Shown here one piece after another: positions 17,215 to 26,334 of a DNA stretch of 64,000 nt (within the stretch, counting starts at the first letter, position 1; the number at the start of each line of letters is the position of its first letter). The position numbers were made by a program, and so were the translations under genes. The stretch spans positions 3,298-67,297 of the forward strand of contig UQNJ01000014.1 in the NCBI GenBank assembly GCA_900542295.1, given 5' to 3'. The notes below the pieces were generated by a model that was given only the letters and a program-made list of their open reading frames with translations, was not told the origin of the DNA and did no database searches. Origin of the DNA: an uncultured Eubacteriales bacterium (GTDB lineage: Bacteria > Bacillota > Clostridia > Peptostreptococcales > Anaerovoracaceae).

Positions 17215-19014
17215 ATGTTTTTACCTGTAACAAAAGAAGAAATGTTAGAAAGAGGGTGGAAACAGGCCGATTTTGTTCTTGTAACAGGAGATGCCTATGT
17301 TGACCACCATTCCTTTGGCACGGCTATAATAGGAAGACTTTTGGAAAGTAAAGGATATAAAGTTGCGGTACTTTCAAGACCGGATTATAAATCAGCAGAG
17401 GACTTTAGACGCTTCGGTAAGCCGCGGCTTGGGTTTTTGATAAACAGCGGTGTTGTGGATTCAATGGTTAACAATTATTCGGTGTTTAAAAATAAAAGAA
17501 AAAAGGATGAATATGCGCCGGCAGGAGAAGCCGGAGGAAGACCGGATAGAGCCGTAATAGTGTATGCCAACAGAGCAAGAGAAGCATATAAAGATGTACC
17601 TATAATAATAGGGGGAATAGAAGCAAGTTTAAGACGGCTGGGACATTATGATTATTGGAGCAATAAAGTCAGAAGGTCGATTCTGCTTGACTCAAAGGCA
17701 GATCTTCTTATATACGGCATGGGAGAGAGAGCCATTGCAGAAATAGCAGATGCACTGAATTCGGGGATAGAAATAGGCGAAATTCAAAGCGTCAGAGGTA
17801 CATGCTACAAGGCGAAGAAAATGCCGGATAGAAATGATTTTATAAGATTACCTGACTATGATGACATCACTCTTGATAAAAGGTCATATGCTGAGAGTTT
17901 TGCAATACAATTTAAGAATAACGATGCCATATCGGCTAAAGGGCTGATTGAAAGATATACAGACACTGTGTGGGTTGTACAAAATCCACCACAGCCACCT
18001 TTAGAGCCTGAAGAACTTGACAAAATATATGAACTGCCATTTGAAAATGAAGAGCACCCTATATACAAGGATATGGGAGGAATTCCGGGCTTCAGAGAGG
18101 TTAAATTCAGCATAGTGAGTTCAAGGGGATGCTTTGGGGGATGCAGTTTTTGTGCATTGACTTATCATCAGGGAAGGCAGGTTAGAGGAAGGACAAAAGC
18201 ATCACTTATAAGAGAAGCTGAGAAACTGACAGAAAAGAAAGACTTTAAAGGGTATATACATGATGTTGGAGGCCCTACTGCCAACTTCAGAGGTCCTGCA
18301 TGCAAGAAGCAAACTGTAAAAGGTGTATGCACAGATAAGGACTGTTTGTTTCCGGGAGTATGTGCAGCTATAAAGCCGGACCACAGTGAATACTTTGACA
18401 TCTTACGAAGCATACGGAAAATAGATAAGATTAAAAAGGTGTTTATCCGTTCAGGCATCAGATATGACTATCTTCTTGCAGACCCGAACTGTGATAGATT
18501 TATGGAAGAACTATGCAGATATCATGTCAGCGGTACATTGAAAGTCGCACCGGAGCATATTTCAGATAATGTGCTTAGCTGTATGCATAAGCCGTCAAAA
18601 GAAGTTTTTGTTGAGTTTACAAGAAAATATAAAGAGACAAATAAGAGATTAGGATTGAAGCAATACCTTATACCTTATCTTATTTCAAGTCATCCCGGAA
18701 GTACTCTTGAGGATGCTTGTGAACTATCTCTTTTCTTGAAAAAATATGGATTTGTTCCGGATCAGGTACAGGACTTTTACCCTACGCCGGGTACGCTGGC
18801 GACTTGTATGTATTACACAGGGCTTGATCCTCTTACAATGGAAAATGTATATGTGGCAAAAACCATGGAAGAAAAGAAGATGCAGAGAGCTTTGATTCAT
18901 TTTCATAAAAAAGAAAACAGAAGAACAGTTGAAGCAGCATTAAAAAAGGTTGGCAGAGAAGACCTTATTCCGGTGTTTTTTTCACATAAGTATCACACAA
19001 AGAAGCGTAAATAG
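17215..19014 (+). CDS. YgiQ family radical SAM protein
   Basis: This is a 599-residue radical S-adenosylmethionine enzyme of unknown reaction. I chose ATG 17215 because family members begin MFLPVTKEEM and the terminator upstream rules out the longer frame; AAGGGAGAG lies about 12 bases before it. The N-terminal part has VTGDAYVDHHSFG. The iron-sulfur motif GCFGGCSFC has Cys 306, 310 and 313. A further Cys-rich stretch (ACKKQTVKGVC to LFPGVC, near 360-380) is typical of the family. It lies between the ABC operon and the acyl-CoA synthetase gene and seems to be its own unit. Confidence 0.92.
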   Translation: MFLPVTKEEMLERGWKQADFVLVTGDAYVDHHSFGTAIIGRLLESKGYKVAVLSRPDYKSAEDFRRFGKPRLGFLINSGVVDSMVNNYSVFKNKRKKDEYAPAGEAGGRPDRAVIVYANRAREAYKDVPIIIGGIEASLRRLGHYDYWSNKVRRSILLDSKADLLIYGMGERAIAEIADALNSGIEIGEIQSVRGTCYKAKKMPDRNDFIRLPDYDDITLDKRSYAESFAIQFKNNDAISAKGLIERYTDTVWVVQNPPQPPLEPEELDKIYELPFENEEHPIYKDMGGIPGFREVKFSIVSSRGCFGGCSFCALTYHQGRQVRGRTKASLIREAEKLTEKKDFKGYIHDVGGPTANFRGPACKKQTVKGVCTDKDCLFPGVCAAIKPDHSEYFDILRSIRKIDKIKKVFIRSGIRYDYLLADPNCDRFMEELCRYHVSGTLKVAPEHISDNVLSCMHKPSKEVFVEFTRKYKETNKRLGLKQYLIPYLISSHPGSTLEDACELSLFLKKYGFVPDQVQDFYPTPGTLATCMYYTGLDPLTMENVYVAKTMEEKKMQRALIHFHKKENRRTVEAALKKVGREDLIPVFFSHKYHTKKRK

Positions 19015-19016
19015 TA

Positions 19017-19051
19017 TATAATAACAAATGACTTAGTATGGAATACTAAGT
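19017..19051 (+). promoter_or_regulatory. FapR-like operator just after a -10 element
   Basis: ACTTAGTAT (19031-19039) and ATACTAAGT (19043-19051) form a perfect 9-bp palindrome with a GGA centre. The core, TTAGTA-N5-TACTAA, fits the FapR operator layout as I remember it from Bacillus. A TATAAT stands at 19017-19022, so the palindrome covers the expected start of transcription. This would suit repression lifted by malonyl-CoA. The -35 is weak, and the fapR gene is not in the window. Confidence 0.6.
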
Positions 19052-19085
19052 AAGTAATACTTGATTTAAAGGAGAATATGTTATT

Positions 19086-20804
19086 ATGGGAAAAATAGCA
19101 TCCTATGTTAACAGGGGCAAAACTATAAAAGAAATGATTTACAATGCGGCCGGAGAGTTTCCGGACAGATATGCATTTCGTTTTAAAAAGAACGGAGAAA
19201 TTCAGGGGAAAACTTTTTCTGAGCTCGTAGATGAGATAGAAGCTTTTGGTACAGGCATATGTAAAAGGGGATATGATAACTGCCGGATAGGTATAATAGG
19301 AGAAAATTCATATCCTTGGTTCCTGGCATTCTTATCTGCTGTATGTGGTGGGAACACAGCAGTTCCTTTTGACAAGGGTCTTACTGAAACTGAATTGGAA
19401 ACATGTGTTTTGAGAAGTGGAATAAAAGTTATGTTTTATGATGAAAAATTTCAGAACATCGTTGACCACATAAAACCGATTCATGGAGATAAGGTTGATT
19501 TTATAAGTATTTGCGGAAAAAACAGTCTTTTGGATACAATCATAAGTGAAGGAAGAAATGCTGTTTTAAACGGGGAAAAATGTTATACAGACAGAATCGT
19601 TGAGAAAGAAGCTACAGCAGTATTTCTTTTCACATCGGGAACTACAAGTGACTCCAAGATAGTAATATTGAGCCATGACAATATTGCATCTAATATAAGA
19701 GATATGCTTGAAATGGAGATATTTTATCCTACAGATGTAAACATGGCATTTTTACCTTTTCATCACAGCTTTGGCCTTGTGGGCTGCCTTGTGTTTTTAT
19801 CTTCAGGGGCAGACAATGTATTTTGCGATGGACTTAAATATGTACAGAAAAACTTTACGGAGTATGGCGTAAGCGTATTTGTGGGAGTACCGCTTATTGT
19901 AGAAAACCTTTACAATAAGGTTATGAAGCAGATAGAAAAGCAAGGCAAGACTAAAACTGTAAATACAGGTCTGAAACTTTCCAATTTCCTTAGAAAGATA
20001 GGAATAGACAAGAGAAGAAAAATCTTCGGTGAAATAATAGATAAATTGGGAGGAAGCCTGAGACTCATAATAAGCGGTGCGGCTGCTTTGGATCCTGCCG
20101 TATCAGCAGGTCTTAACAATTTTGGAATTGATACGATACAGGGATACGGACTTACGGAAACATCGCCTGTACTTACAGCCGAAAGACCTTGGGCAATTTC
20201 ACCGGGGTCGGTAGGAACTCCTATGAAATCAGTGAAAGTCCGCATTGAAGAAAAAGATGAAAACGGAATCGGGGAAATAGTTGTATGCGGGCCTAATATC
20301 ATGCAAGGATATTATAATCAGCCTGAAGAAACTGCCAAGGCTATAGTTGACGGATGGTTCCATACAGGTGACTTGGGCAGAATAGATGACAAGGGAAATC
20401 TTATAATTACCGGAAGAAAAAAGAATGTAATAGTTCTTAAAAACGGTAAAAATATTTTCCCTGAGGAAATAGAAGAACTTATACTTAAACTGCCATATGT
20501 TACAGAATGTATGATGTTTACAAGAGAAAAGCATAATGAGCTGGTGCTTTGGTGTGAGATTGTATATGACACTGAAACTTACGGAAAAGGTGAGGAATCA
20601 GAAAAACAGATCGCAGAAAAATTTGCTGCCGATTTGGCTGCTGTCAACAATATACTGCCTCAATATAAGCACATAAATCATTTCATCATAAGTGATGAGC
20701 CGATGGTAAAGACTACTACGCAGAAGGTAAAGAGAAGAGTTGAAACAGAAAAAATATATAAACACTGGGATGAAGAAAAGTGTTATAATACTGTAATAAA
20801 ATAA
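19086..20804 (+). CDS. AMP-binding acyl-CoA synthetase (long-chain type)
   Basis: This 572-residue adenylate-forming enzyme is predicted to activate a fatty or similar acid to its acyl-CoA through an acyl-AMP. It has the P-loop FTSGTTSDSKIVILSH (about 182-197), the A5 block IQGYGLTETSPVL, the hinge region WFHTGDLGRIDDKG and a C-terminal lysine in TTTQKVKR. AAAGGAG precedes the ATG. The FapR-like palindrome directly upstream ties it to lipid metabolism, which fits a long-chain acid. Substrate chain length cannot be read from sequence. The methyltransferase gene follows after 23 bases. Confidence 0.9.
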   Translation: MGKIASYVNRGKTIKEMIYNAAGEFPDRYAFRFKKNGEIQGKTFSELVDEIEAFGTGICKRGYDNCRIGIIGENSYPWFLAFLSAVCGGNTAVPFDKGLTETELETCVLRSGIKVMFYDEKFQNIVDHIKPIHGDKVDFISICGKNSLLDTIISEGRNAVLNGEKCYTDRIVEKEATAVFLFTSGTTSDSKIVILSHDNIASNIRDMLEMEIFYPTDVNMAFLPFHHSFGLVGCLVFLSSGADNVFCDGLKYVQKNFTEYGVSVFVGVPLIVENLYNKVMKQIEKQGKTKTVNTGLKLSNFLRKIGIDKRRKIFGEIIDKLGGSLRLIISGAAALDPAVSAGLNNFGIDTIQGYGLTETSPVLTAERPWAISPGSVGTPMKSVKVRIEEKDENGIGEIVVCGPNIMQGYYNQPEETAKAIVDGWFHTGDLGRIDDKGNLIITGRKKNVIVLKNGKNIFPEEIEELILKLPYVTECMMFTREKHNELVLWCEIVYDTETYGKGEESEKQIAEKFAADLAAVNNILPQYKHINHFIISDEPMVKTTTQKVKRRVETEKIYKHWDEEKCYNTVIK

Positions 20805-20827
20805 CATTTCAGGCAAGGTGCAAATTT

Positions 20828-22192
20828 ATGAGCTTTATAGAAAAATTTACGGAAATACTTGATGAGAGCAGGCTGATAAGCGAAGAAATAAAGGCAGGAA
20901 ATTTTAAGATTTCCGAGGAAATAAACTGTGAAAGGATATCGCATGGTGAAGAGTCTGAAGAAGATACAAACATAATGGCATTTGGAGACAATGCCGCATT
21001 TATGAAGTATTTGCTTGATGAAAAAAGTATGTCCGGCAAAATAAATCTCATATATATAGATCCGCCTTTTTTCAGCAAAGCGGCATATGATGCAGTGATA
21101 AATATCAAATCTCCTGACGGAAAGGAAAAATGTTCGGCGAAATATTTTGCTTACGATGACATATGGCAGGGTGATATGTCAGGATATCTGAAAATGCTGT
21201 GCAGTCGCCTGATTTTAATGAAGGAATTACTTTCAGAAGAGGGCACCGTGTGGGTACATTTGGACTGGCATGTTGTTCATTATGTCAAAATATTTATGGA
21301 TGAAATATTTGGCGAAGATAACTTTGTAAATGAAATAATATGGCATTATAAGTCAGGCGGTTCTGGAAAAAGACATTTTTCGAGAAAACATGATACTATT
21401 CTGGTTTACTCAAAGAGTAAAAAATATTACTTTGCACCCGACAAAGAAAAATCTTATAACAGAGGCTTTAAGCCGTATAGATTTAAAGGAGTAAAGGAAT
21501 ATAAGGACGAATTGGGATGGTATACCATGGTTACTATGAAGGATGTATGGAATGTGGACATGGTTGGAAGAACTTCTTCGGAGCGTACAGGATATGCAAC
21601 GCAGAAGCCTGAGGCTCTTATGGAGCGTATAATTTCAGGAGCTACAAAGAAAGGTGATTTATGCGCCGATTTTTTCTGTGGCTCCGGAACTCTTGCAGCG
21701 ACAGCAGACAGGATGGGAAGAAAATGGATAAGCTGTGACGGAAGTCCGCTTGCTGTGTCAGCTTCTTTGAAAAGAGTGCAAGGAGATAACGTTCCTATAA
21801 GAGTTTTGGAAAATACAGATAATGAGAAAAGCCGCTGTGGCGGTCATGTGACTATTGAGTCTGAACGGTACGAAGTAGCAGGTTCCGATAAAGAGCTGAT
21901 AAAAATTAATCTTAAGGACTACTCTATAGATGAAATACCGGAGAAAGTTGATAAAAAGGGTAAGGAATCTCTCAGCTCAATGTATATGTCATATCCGTTA
22001 CAATTTATAGAATATTGGAGTGTGGATTTTTGCTATGACGGGAATATTTTCAGACCGGAGCAGATTTTTTTCAAGGAAAAAGGAATTTTAAAGTCCGGCT
22101 GTGAAAAACTGCTTCCGGCAGGTTACAATGAAAATATATGTGTAAAGACTGTCGATGTATTTGGGAATTATACTGTAAATATAATAAAATAA
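20828..22192 (+). CDS. Orphan DNA methyltransferase (beta-class, probably N6-adenine)
   Basis: This 454-residue enzyme has motif IV DPPF at residues 78-81 before motif I FFCGSGTLAA at about 280-290, the beta-class order. DPPF rather than SPP favours N6-adenine over N4-cytosine. Between them lies SGGSGKRHFSRKHDTILVYSK, as in type III Mod-like enzymes, and YATQKPEALMERI. About 150 residues follow motif I, a possible target-recognition part. No restriction gene is adjacent, so it is either solitary or has a distant partner. It lies 23 bases after the acyl-CoA synthetase gene and may share its promoter. Confidence 0.88.
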   Translation: MSFIEKFTEILDESRLISEEIKAGNFKISEEINCERISHGEESEEDTNIMAFGDNAAFMKYLLDEKSMSGKINLIYIDPPFFSKAAYDAVINIKSPDGKEKCSAKYFAYDDIWQGDMSGYLKMLCSRLILMKELLSEEGTVWVHLDWHVVHYVKIFMDEIFGEDNFVNEIIWHYKSGGSGKRHFSRKHDTILVYSKSKKYYFAPDKEKSYNRGFKPYRFKGVKEYKDELGWYTMVTMKDVWNVDMVGRTSSERTGYATQKPEALMERIISGATKKGDLCADFFCGSGTLAATADRMGRKWISCDGSPLAVSASLKRVQGDNVPIRVLENTDNEKSRCGGHVTIESERYEVAGSDKELIKINLKDYSIDEIPEKVDKKGKESLSSMYMSYPLQFIEYWSVDFCYDGNIFRPEQIFFKEKGILKSGCEKLLPAGYNENICVKTVDVFGNYTVNIIK

Positions 22193-22290
22193 AAAAGCGC
22201 AGTGAATAATCGTAAAGCCAGATACAGCAAAGTGTCAAAAAACTGCATTTAAGTATCAAAATTTGCATTTTAAAAAGAAATAAGTAGAAT

Positions 22291-22347
22291 AAAAAGCCTC
22301 AGTGTATTACCATAATGATAAGATGGAATACAAAATGAGGCTTTTTT
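22291..22347. terminator. Bidirectional terminator
   Basis: AAAAAGCCTCA pairs with TGAGGCTTTTTT; an inner stem GTATT-CCAT with ATGGAATAC extends it. U runs exist on both strands. It serves the methyltransferase gene on the plus strand and ylmC on the minus strand. The rest of 22193-22379 shows nothing I can name. Confidence 0.88.
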
Positions 22348-22379
22348 AATATAAAGAGTGATATAACAGGCATGCATAT

Positions 22380-22613
22380 TTAATTCGATTTGAATATTAT
22401 CATGTCTTCACCTATGACTACTATGGAGCTCCATGGAAGCTGTATTTCATCTTTAAATCTTCCGCCGAGCCCTCCGTCAAGATCAGGAATGAGCAGTGAT
22501 TTGATAAGACCTGTTTGTTCATCAAAAATCATTTCTGCATCCCACAGCTTGCCGTGCATACTGCCCCTGACGATATCAACTATCTCTTTATCACCGATTT
22601 CGCTTAGCAGCAT
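22380..22613 (-). CDS. YlmC/YmxH family sporulation protein (PRC-barrel)
   Basis: This 77-residue protein has a PRC-barrel fold as in the YlmC/YmxH family, typical of spore-forming Firmicutes. Family blocks are MLLSEIGDKEIVDI at the start, GRFKDEIQLPWSSIVVIGED in the second half, and LIPDLDGG between. AAGGAGATAT precedes the start on the minus strand. It is divergent from the TepA-like protease gene with only 61 bases between. The molecular role is not known, and the family is a marker that this organism or its ancestors sporulate. Confidence 0.9.
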   Translation of the reverse strand: MLLSEIGDKEIVDIVRGSMHGKLWDAEMIFDEQTGLIKSLLIPDLDGGLGGRFKDEIQLPWSSIVVIGEDMIIFKSN

Positions 22614-22674
22614 AAATAATATCTCCTTTGCTAATAATAAATGTAATATATTCTACTTTGAAAGGATGTTAATT

Positions 22675-23358
22675 ATGAGCAAAGAAAAAGAAAAGGACAA
22701 AAACCGGACTGACATCGATACAACCGATGTAATCAAGGAGCTGGGAATACTGAGCAGCGGAAGCGGATTCAAAAGTGATATTCAATATATAAGTATAATA
22801 GGAAGTATAGAAGGTCACACGGTGCTGCCTCAGGACAACAAGTCTACTAAGTACGAACATCTTATTCCCGAATTCATAGCAGTTGAAGAAAATCCGGAAA
22901 TTAAAGGACTTTTGCTGATTCTTAATACTGTAGGCGGTGATGTGGAGGCAGGGCTTGCTTTGTCAGAACTTGTTGCAGGAATTTCAAAACCTACTGTTTC
23001 GTTAGTCATAGGAGGGGGTCACAGTATAGGAATTCCTCTTGCAGTATCAGCAGATTATTCTTTTGTTGCAAAGTCTGCAACCATGACTTTGCATCCTATA
23101 AGAACCAGCGGAACGCTGATAACAGCAGAGGCGACATTTGAATATATGAAAAAAACTCAGGAAAGAGTTGTAGATTTTATAGTTGAACATTCTAATGCAA
23201 AAAAAGAAGAAATTGAAGCTAAAATGAACTGCACAGACAATATGTCAAACGATGTGGGAACTCTTCTTTTCGGGCCGGAAACGGTGGAAATGGGATTGAT
23301 GGATGAAATAGGTTCATTGGCATCGGCGCTTAAAAAATTAAGGAGCATGATAAAGTAA
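22675..23358 (+). CDS. ClpP-class serine protease, TepA-like
   Basis: This 227-residue protein belongs to the ClpP/crotonase-fold proteases and resembles TepA (YmfB) of Bacillus. Family blocks are LLILNTVGGDVEAGLALSE (cap helix region), GGGHSIGIPLAVSADYSF with the presumed nucleophile Ser in GHSIG, and TMTLHPIRTSG with the His. I chose ATG 22675 because AAAGGATG lies 9 bases before it; the longer open frame runs antisense through ylmC and cannot be real. In Bacillus the homologue is linked with sporulation-time translocation; the substrate is unknown. Confidence 0.88.
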   Translation: MSKEKEKDKNRTDIDTTDVIKELGILSSGSGFKSDIQYISIIGSIEGHTVLPQDNKSTKYEHLIPEFIAVEENPEIKGLLLILNTVGGDVEAGLALSELVAGISKPTVSLVIGGGHSIGIPLAVSADYSFVAKSATMTLHPIRTSGTLITAEATFEYMKKTQERVVDFIVEHSNAKKEEIEAKMNCTDNMSNDVGTLLFGPETVEMGLMDEIGSLASALKKLRSMIK

Positions 23359-23389
23359 AACAGACAAAGGGAAACAGAGAAAGGAGCTT

Positions 23390-24307
23390 ATGAAAACGCT
23401 TTTTGCATCTGTTTTTATGAAAAACAAAGAGTACGCACGAGCTTTGATGGCAGGAATTTGCCGGGAGTGCCCCAAGATAAATTTATCAGAGATTTCGGGG
23501 GCAAAAGAAGCAGTTAAGAGCGGATTAAACGGCATACTACTTACCGATGCTGATATTTACGGCTCGCTGGTTCTAAAAAAAGAAGATATAAAAGGGGTAC
23601 CTATAAGAGAAATAATTAAAAAAATGGCTTCTGTATATTTTGAGATGACAGGCGAAATTTTTGCTGCCTGCGAAGAAGGTACTCCTGCTTTGCTTGAATT
23701 TTATTCTCACTTCGGAGGCAGCGGTGTGACTTCGATAGCAATTGCAGCAGCGAGAGTTCTTGCTGCCTCGTCAGAAAACAAAGTAATATACCTTAATCTG
23801 CGAAGATATGATGATTATGAACTTTATATCGATGTTGATTTCAGTCAATTATCATCAAAACGAAAATTCATATATAAGATTAAAAAAATACCGGGGATAT
23901 TTCCTATAGATGAGTTTATAAAAGAAGACAAATGGGGAGTCTGGTATTTTCGCCCCCAATCCGGCAGGAACAGTTTTGAATACGAATGTGATAACGGCAT
24001 TATAATCAACAGACTTCTTGAATATAAAGATATATCATACATTGTAGCGGATTCTTACGGAGGCTGCTGTGACAGCGGTATACAGATAGAAGTTATAAAC
24101 AGCCGTGATGCAAGGAAAATAAAAACATTGAAAAAGGGAGTGACCATATATAATTTTTCAAAGAATGAGGCTGATGATTTACATGTACCGGAAGATAATG
24201 AAAGTTTCGTTATAAATAACGATAAGATAGAACTGTCAATGACAGGAAGATTCTTATCATCTGTAGAAAGTATAGCAGAATATCTTAAGGTTAAAAAAGA
24301 TATTTAA
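23390..24307 (+). CDS. CpaE/TadZ-like P-loop relative without Walker lysine
   Basis: This 305-residue protein shows an N-terminal receiver-like part and, from about residue 105, FYSHFGGSGVTSIAIAAARVLA. That is laid out like a MinD/CpaE P-loop (GGxGKTT) but with Val in place of the lysine, followed by VIYLNLRRYDDYELY. It lies just before the Tad ATPase gene, the place held by tadZ/cpaE in other Tad loci. I infer a localisation factor for the pilus machine that may not hydrolyse ATP. AAAGGAG precedes the ATG. Identity is from fold layout and context, not a strong match. Confidence 0.6.
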   Translation: MKTLFASVFMKNKEYARALMAGICRECPKINLSEISGAKEAVKSGLNGILLTDADIYGSLVLKKEDIKGVPIREIIKKMASVYFEMTGEIFAACEEGTPALLEFYSHFGGSGVTSIAIAAARVLAASSENKVIYLNLRRYDDYELYIDVDFSQLSSKRKFIYKIKKIPGIFPIDEFIKEDKWGVWYFRPQSGRNSFEYECDNGIIINRLLEYKDISYIVADSYGGCCDSGIQIEVINSRDARKIKTLKKGVTIYNFSKNEADDLHVPEDNESFVINNDKIELSMTGRFLSSVESIAEYLKVKKDI

Positions 24308-24339
24308 TGTAAAATTCAATGTCGGTAATTGTCGAACGG

Positions 24340-24370
24340 AAACAGTTGCAATTTAATTGCAGCTGTTTTA
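24340..24370 (+). terminator. Hairpin between tadZ-like and tadA genes
   Basis: AAACAGTTGCAAT (24340-24352) pairs with ATTGCAGCTGTTT (24356-24368) with one G-U pair, followed by a short U-rich run. It may attenuate transcription into the Tad genes. Confidence 0.6.
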
Positions 24371-24383
24371 TTATATAAATGAA

Positions 24384-25628
24384 ATGGAAAATAATTACAT
24401 AAAAAGAGAAAAAGTGGAATATAAAACACTTAAAGATAAGGTTACAAGCAATGCCAGGCAAAAAATTGCTTGCAGTTTGGAAATGGACGATTGCAAAGCT
24501 ATGGATATAATTTCCGATTTGGCGTTTTCCTTTCCGGAAAGTGAAATAATACCTATAAATGATATAGAAGAACTTATATATAGCATATTTTTGCGTCTCA
24601 GAAAAAATATGAGTATATTGACACCACTTATGGAAGATGAAGATGTTACTGAAATCATGGTAAATAACCATGAAGAGATATTCTTTGAAAAGGATGGCAA
24701 TATTAACCGTTATAATATGACATTTGAGTCTGACGAGGAACTTGAGGAGATAATGCAGAATACAGCGTCTCAGGTACATAGAGAAATAAATGAGCTGAAT
24801 CCGATTGTAGATGCAAGGCTGCCGGACGGATCAAGAGTAAACGGGGTGTACAAGAACATAGCTGTAAAGGGTCCGACCATGACTATAAGAAAGTTTTCAA
24901 AGCGGTATATGAAAATGGAGGATTTAGTAAATAACGGAACCTTGACAGAAGATGCGGCTTTGATGCTTACTCATTTTGTATGCAAAAAATACAATATATT
25001 TGTCAGCGGCGGGACTTCTTCCGGAAAAACGACGCTGCTGAATGCTTTGGGACAGTTTATAGGTAAGGAAGAGCGAGTTATTGTAATTGAGGATTCTACA
25101 GAACTTCAGCTCAATTATATAGAAAATATAGTCCAGATGGAGTGCCGGCAAGCCAACTCATCAGGCAAGGGTAAAGTGAACATGTCAGACCTGATAAAAA
25201 CAAGCTTGAGGATGCGGCCCGATAGAATAATAGTAGGAGAAGTACGGGGGCATGAGGTGATTGATATGATTCAGGCAATGAATACAGGTCATTCGGGCAG
25301 TATGAGCACAGGGCACGGTAACTCAGTTGATGGTATGCTCAAAAGACTGGAAACTATGTACTTAATGGCAGTATCCATGGATATTGAAGCTATAAGGGCG
25401 CAGATAGCCGAAGCAATAGATGTAATGGTGCACATAGAACGCATAGGAAAGAAACGACGTATAGTTGAGATAAGCAGACTTGAAGATTGCGATAGAGGTA
25501 ATTTTAAACTTCGCAGACTCATGTATATTAAAAATGACAAACTTATAACCGATGATAATGCAGAAGAATATATAAGCATGATGAAAGGAAAAGATGGATT
25601 ACAGGATATTAAAGCTGACAGCTTATGA
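24384..25628 (+). CDS. Tad/CpaF secretion ATPase
   Basis: The hexameric ATPase drives assembly and retraction of the type IVb pilus. Landmarks are MEDEDVTEIMVNNHEEIF in the N-terminal domain, NPIVDARLPDGSRVNGV, Walker A GGTSSGKTTLLNAL with Lys 215, the Asp box VIEDSTELQL, Walker B RIIVGEVRG and the His box TGHSGSMSTGHGN. I chose ATG 24384 since the earlier TTG lies within a hairpin; its ribosome site is weak, and the GTG at 24414 is an alternative. The next gene overlaps its 3' end by 35 bases. Confidence 0.93.
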   Translation: MENNYIKREKVEYKTLKDKVTSNARQKIACSLEMDDCKAMDIISDLAFSFPESEIIPINDIEELIYSIFLRLRKNMSILTPLMEDEDVTEIMVNNHEEIFFEKDGNINRYNMTFESDEELEEIMQNTASQVHREINELNPIVDARLPDGSRVNGVYKNIAVKGPTMTIRKFSKRYMKMEDLVNNGTLTEDAALMLTHFVCKKYNIFVSGGTSSGKTTLLNALGQFIGKEERVIVIEDSTELQLNYIENIVQMECRQANSSGKGKVNMSDLIKTSLRMRPDRIIVGEVRGHEVIDMIQAMNTGHSGSMSTGHGNSVDGMLKRLETMYLMAVSMDIEAIRAQIAEAIDVMVHIERIGKKRRIVEISRLEDCDRGNFKLRRLMYIKNDKLITDDNAEEYISMMKGKDGLQDIKADSL

Positions 25629-26334
25629 AAAAATTGTATTCCGGTTGTCTGCTGTGGGTGCAGGTATATTATTAGGATGGATATTCTACGACAATTTAAT
25701 ACCGGGAATTATTATAGGAATACTGCTGACATTTTCTGAAAACAAATATAAAGAATTTTTGATTGCAAAAAGAAAAGAAACACTGCTTATGCAATTTAAG
25801 GATCTGCTTTACTCACTGTCGTCGGCAGTTTCTACAGGAAGAAGTCTTGGACAGGCAATAGATGAATCTATAAATTTTTGGCGAGGAACTTATGATGAAA
25901 ATGATTATATTATTAAAGAACTGAAGCTGATGAGTAAAAAGATGAGGGAAAGCAATATTTCTGATATAGATGCTTTTAAGGATTTTGCAGAGCGAAGTGA
26001 CTTGGACGATGTCAGAGATTTTATGATGGTATGCAAGACATGCAAAGAAACGGGAGCAGATTTTACGGCGGCAATAGATAGGGGAAGTGAAATAATAGAA
26101 AATAAAATTGACATAGAGAGAGAATTGAAAAGTATTACAGCACAGAAAAAATTTGAGAGTAAAATAGTTGCACTTGCGCCGATTGTGATGATATTGGCTA
26201 TAAAACTACTTTCACCTTCTTATATGATTCCGCTGTATGAGACAAATGCAGGGAAAATTGTTTCAACTGTATCGCTTGCTCTTACGGCTTCCGGATTTAT
26301 TGCTATAGAAAGGGTGAACAAAATTGAAATATAA
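25594..26334 (+). CDS. TadB-like pilus inner-membrane platform protein
   Basis: This is one of two type II secretion F-like membrane proteins that carry the Tad machine. It has 246 residues, with two membrane segments near residues 13-45, a cytoplasmic helical domain (SSAVSTGRSLGQAIDES, CKTCKETGADFTAAIDRG), and two C-terminal segments. AAAGGAAAAG precedes the ATG. The gene overlaps tadA by 35 bases and tadC by 11 bases, which suggests translational coupling. Confidence 0.85.
   Translation: MDYRILKLTAYEKIVFRLSAVGAGILLGWIFYDNLIPGIIIGILLTFSENKYKEFLIAKRKETLLMQFKDLLYSLSSAVSTGRSLGQAIDESINFWRGTYDENDYIIKELKLMSKKMRESNISDIDAFKDFAERSDLDDVRDFMMVCKTCKETGADFTAAIDRGSEIIENKIDIERELKSITAQKKFESKIVALAPIVMILAIKLLSPSYMIPLYETNAGKIVSTVSLALTASGFIAIERVNKIEI

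Noticed and set aside
22390..22674. N-terminal extension of the TepA-like frame by 95 codons
   Set aside because: It is antisense to ylmC; a good ribosome site before ATG 22675 marks the real start.
24291..24779. Minus-strand frame of 162 codons across the tadA start
   Set aside because: It is a shadow of the conserved CpaF frame with no domain and no ribosome site.
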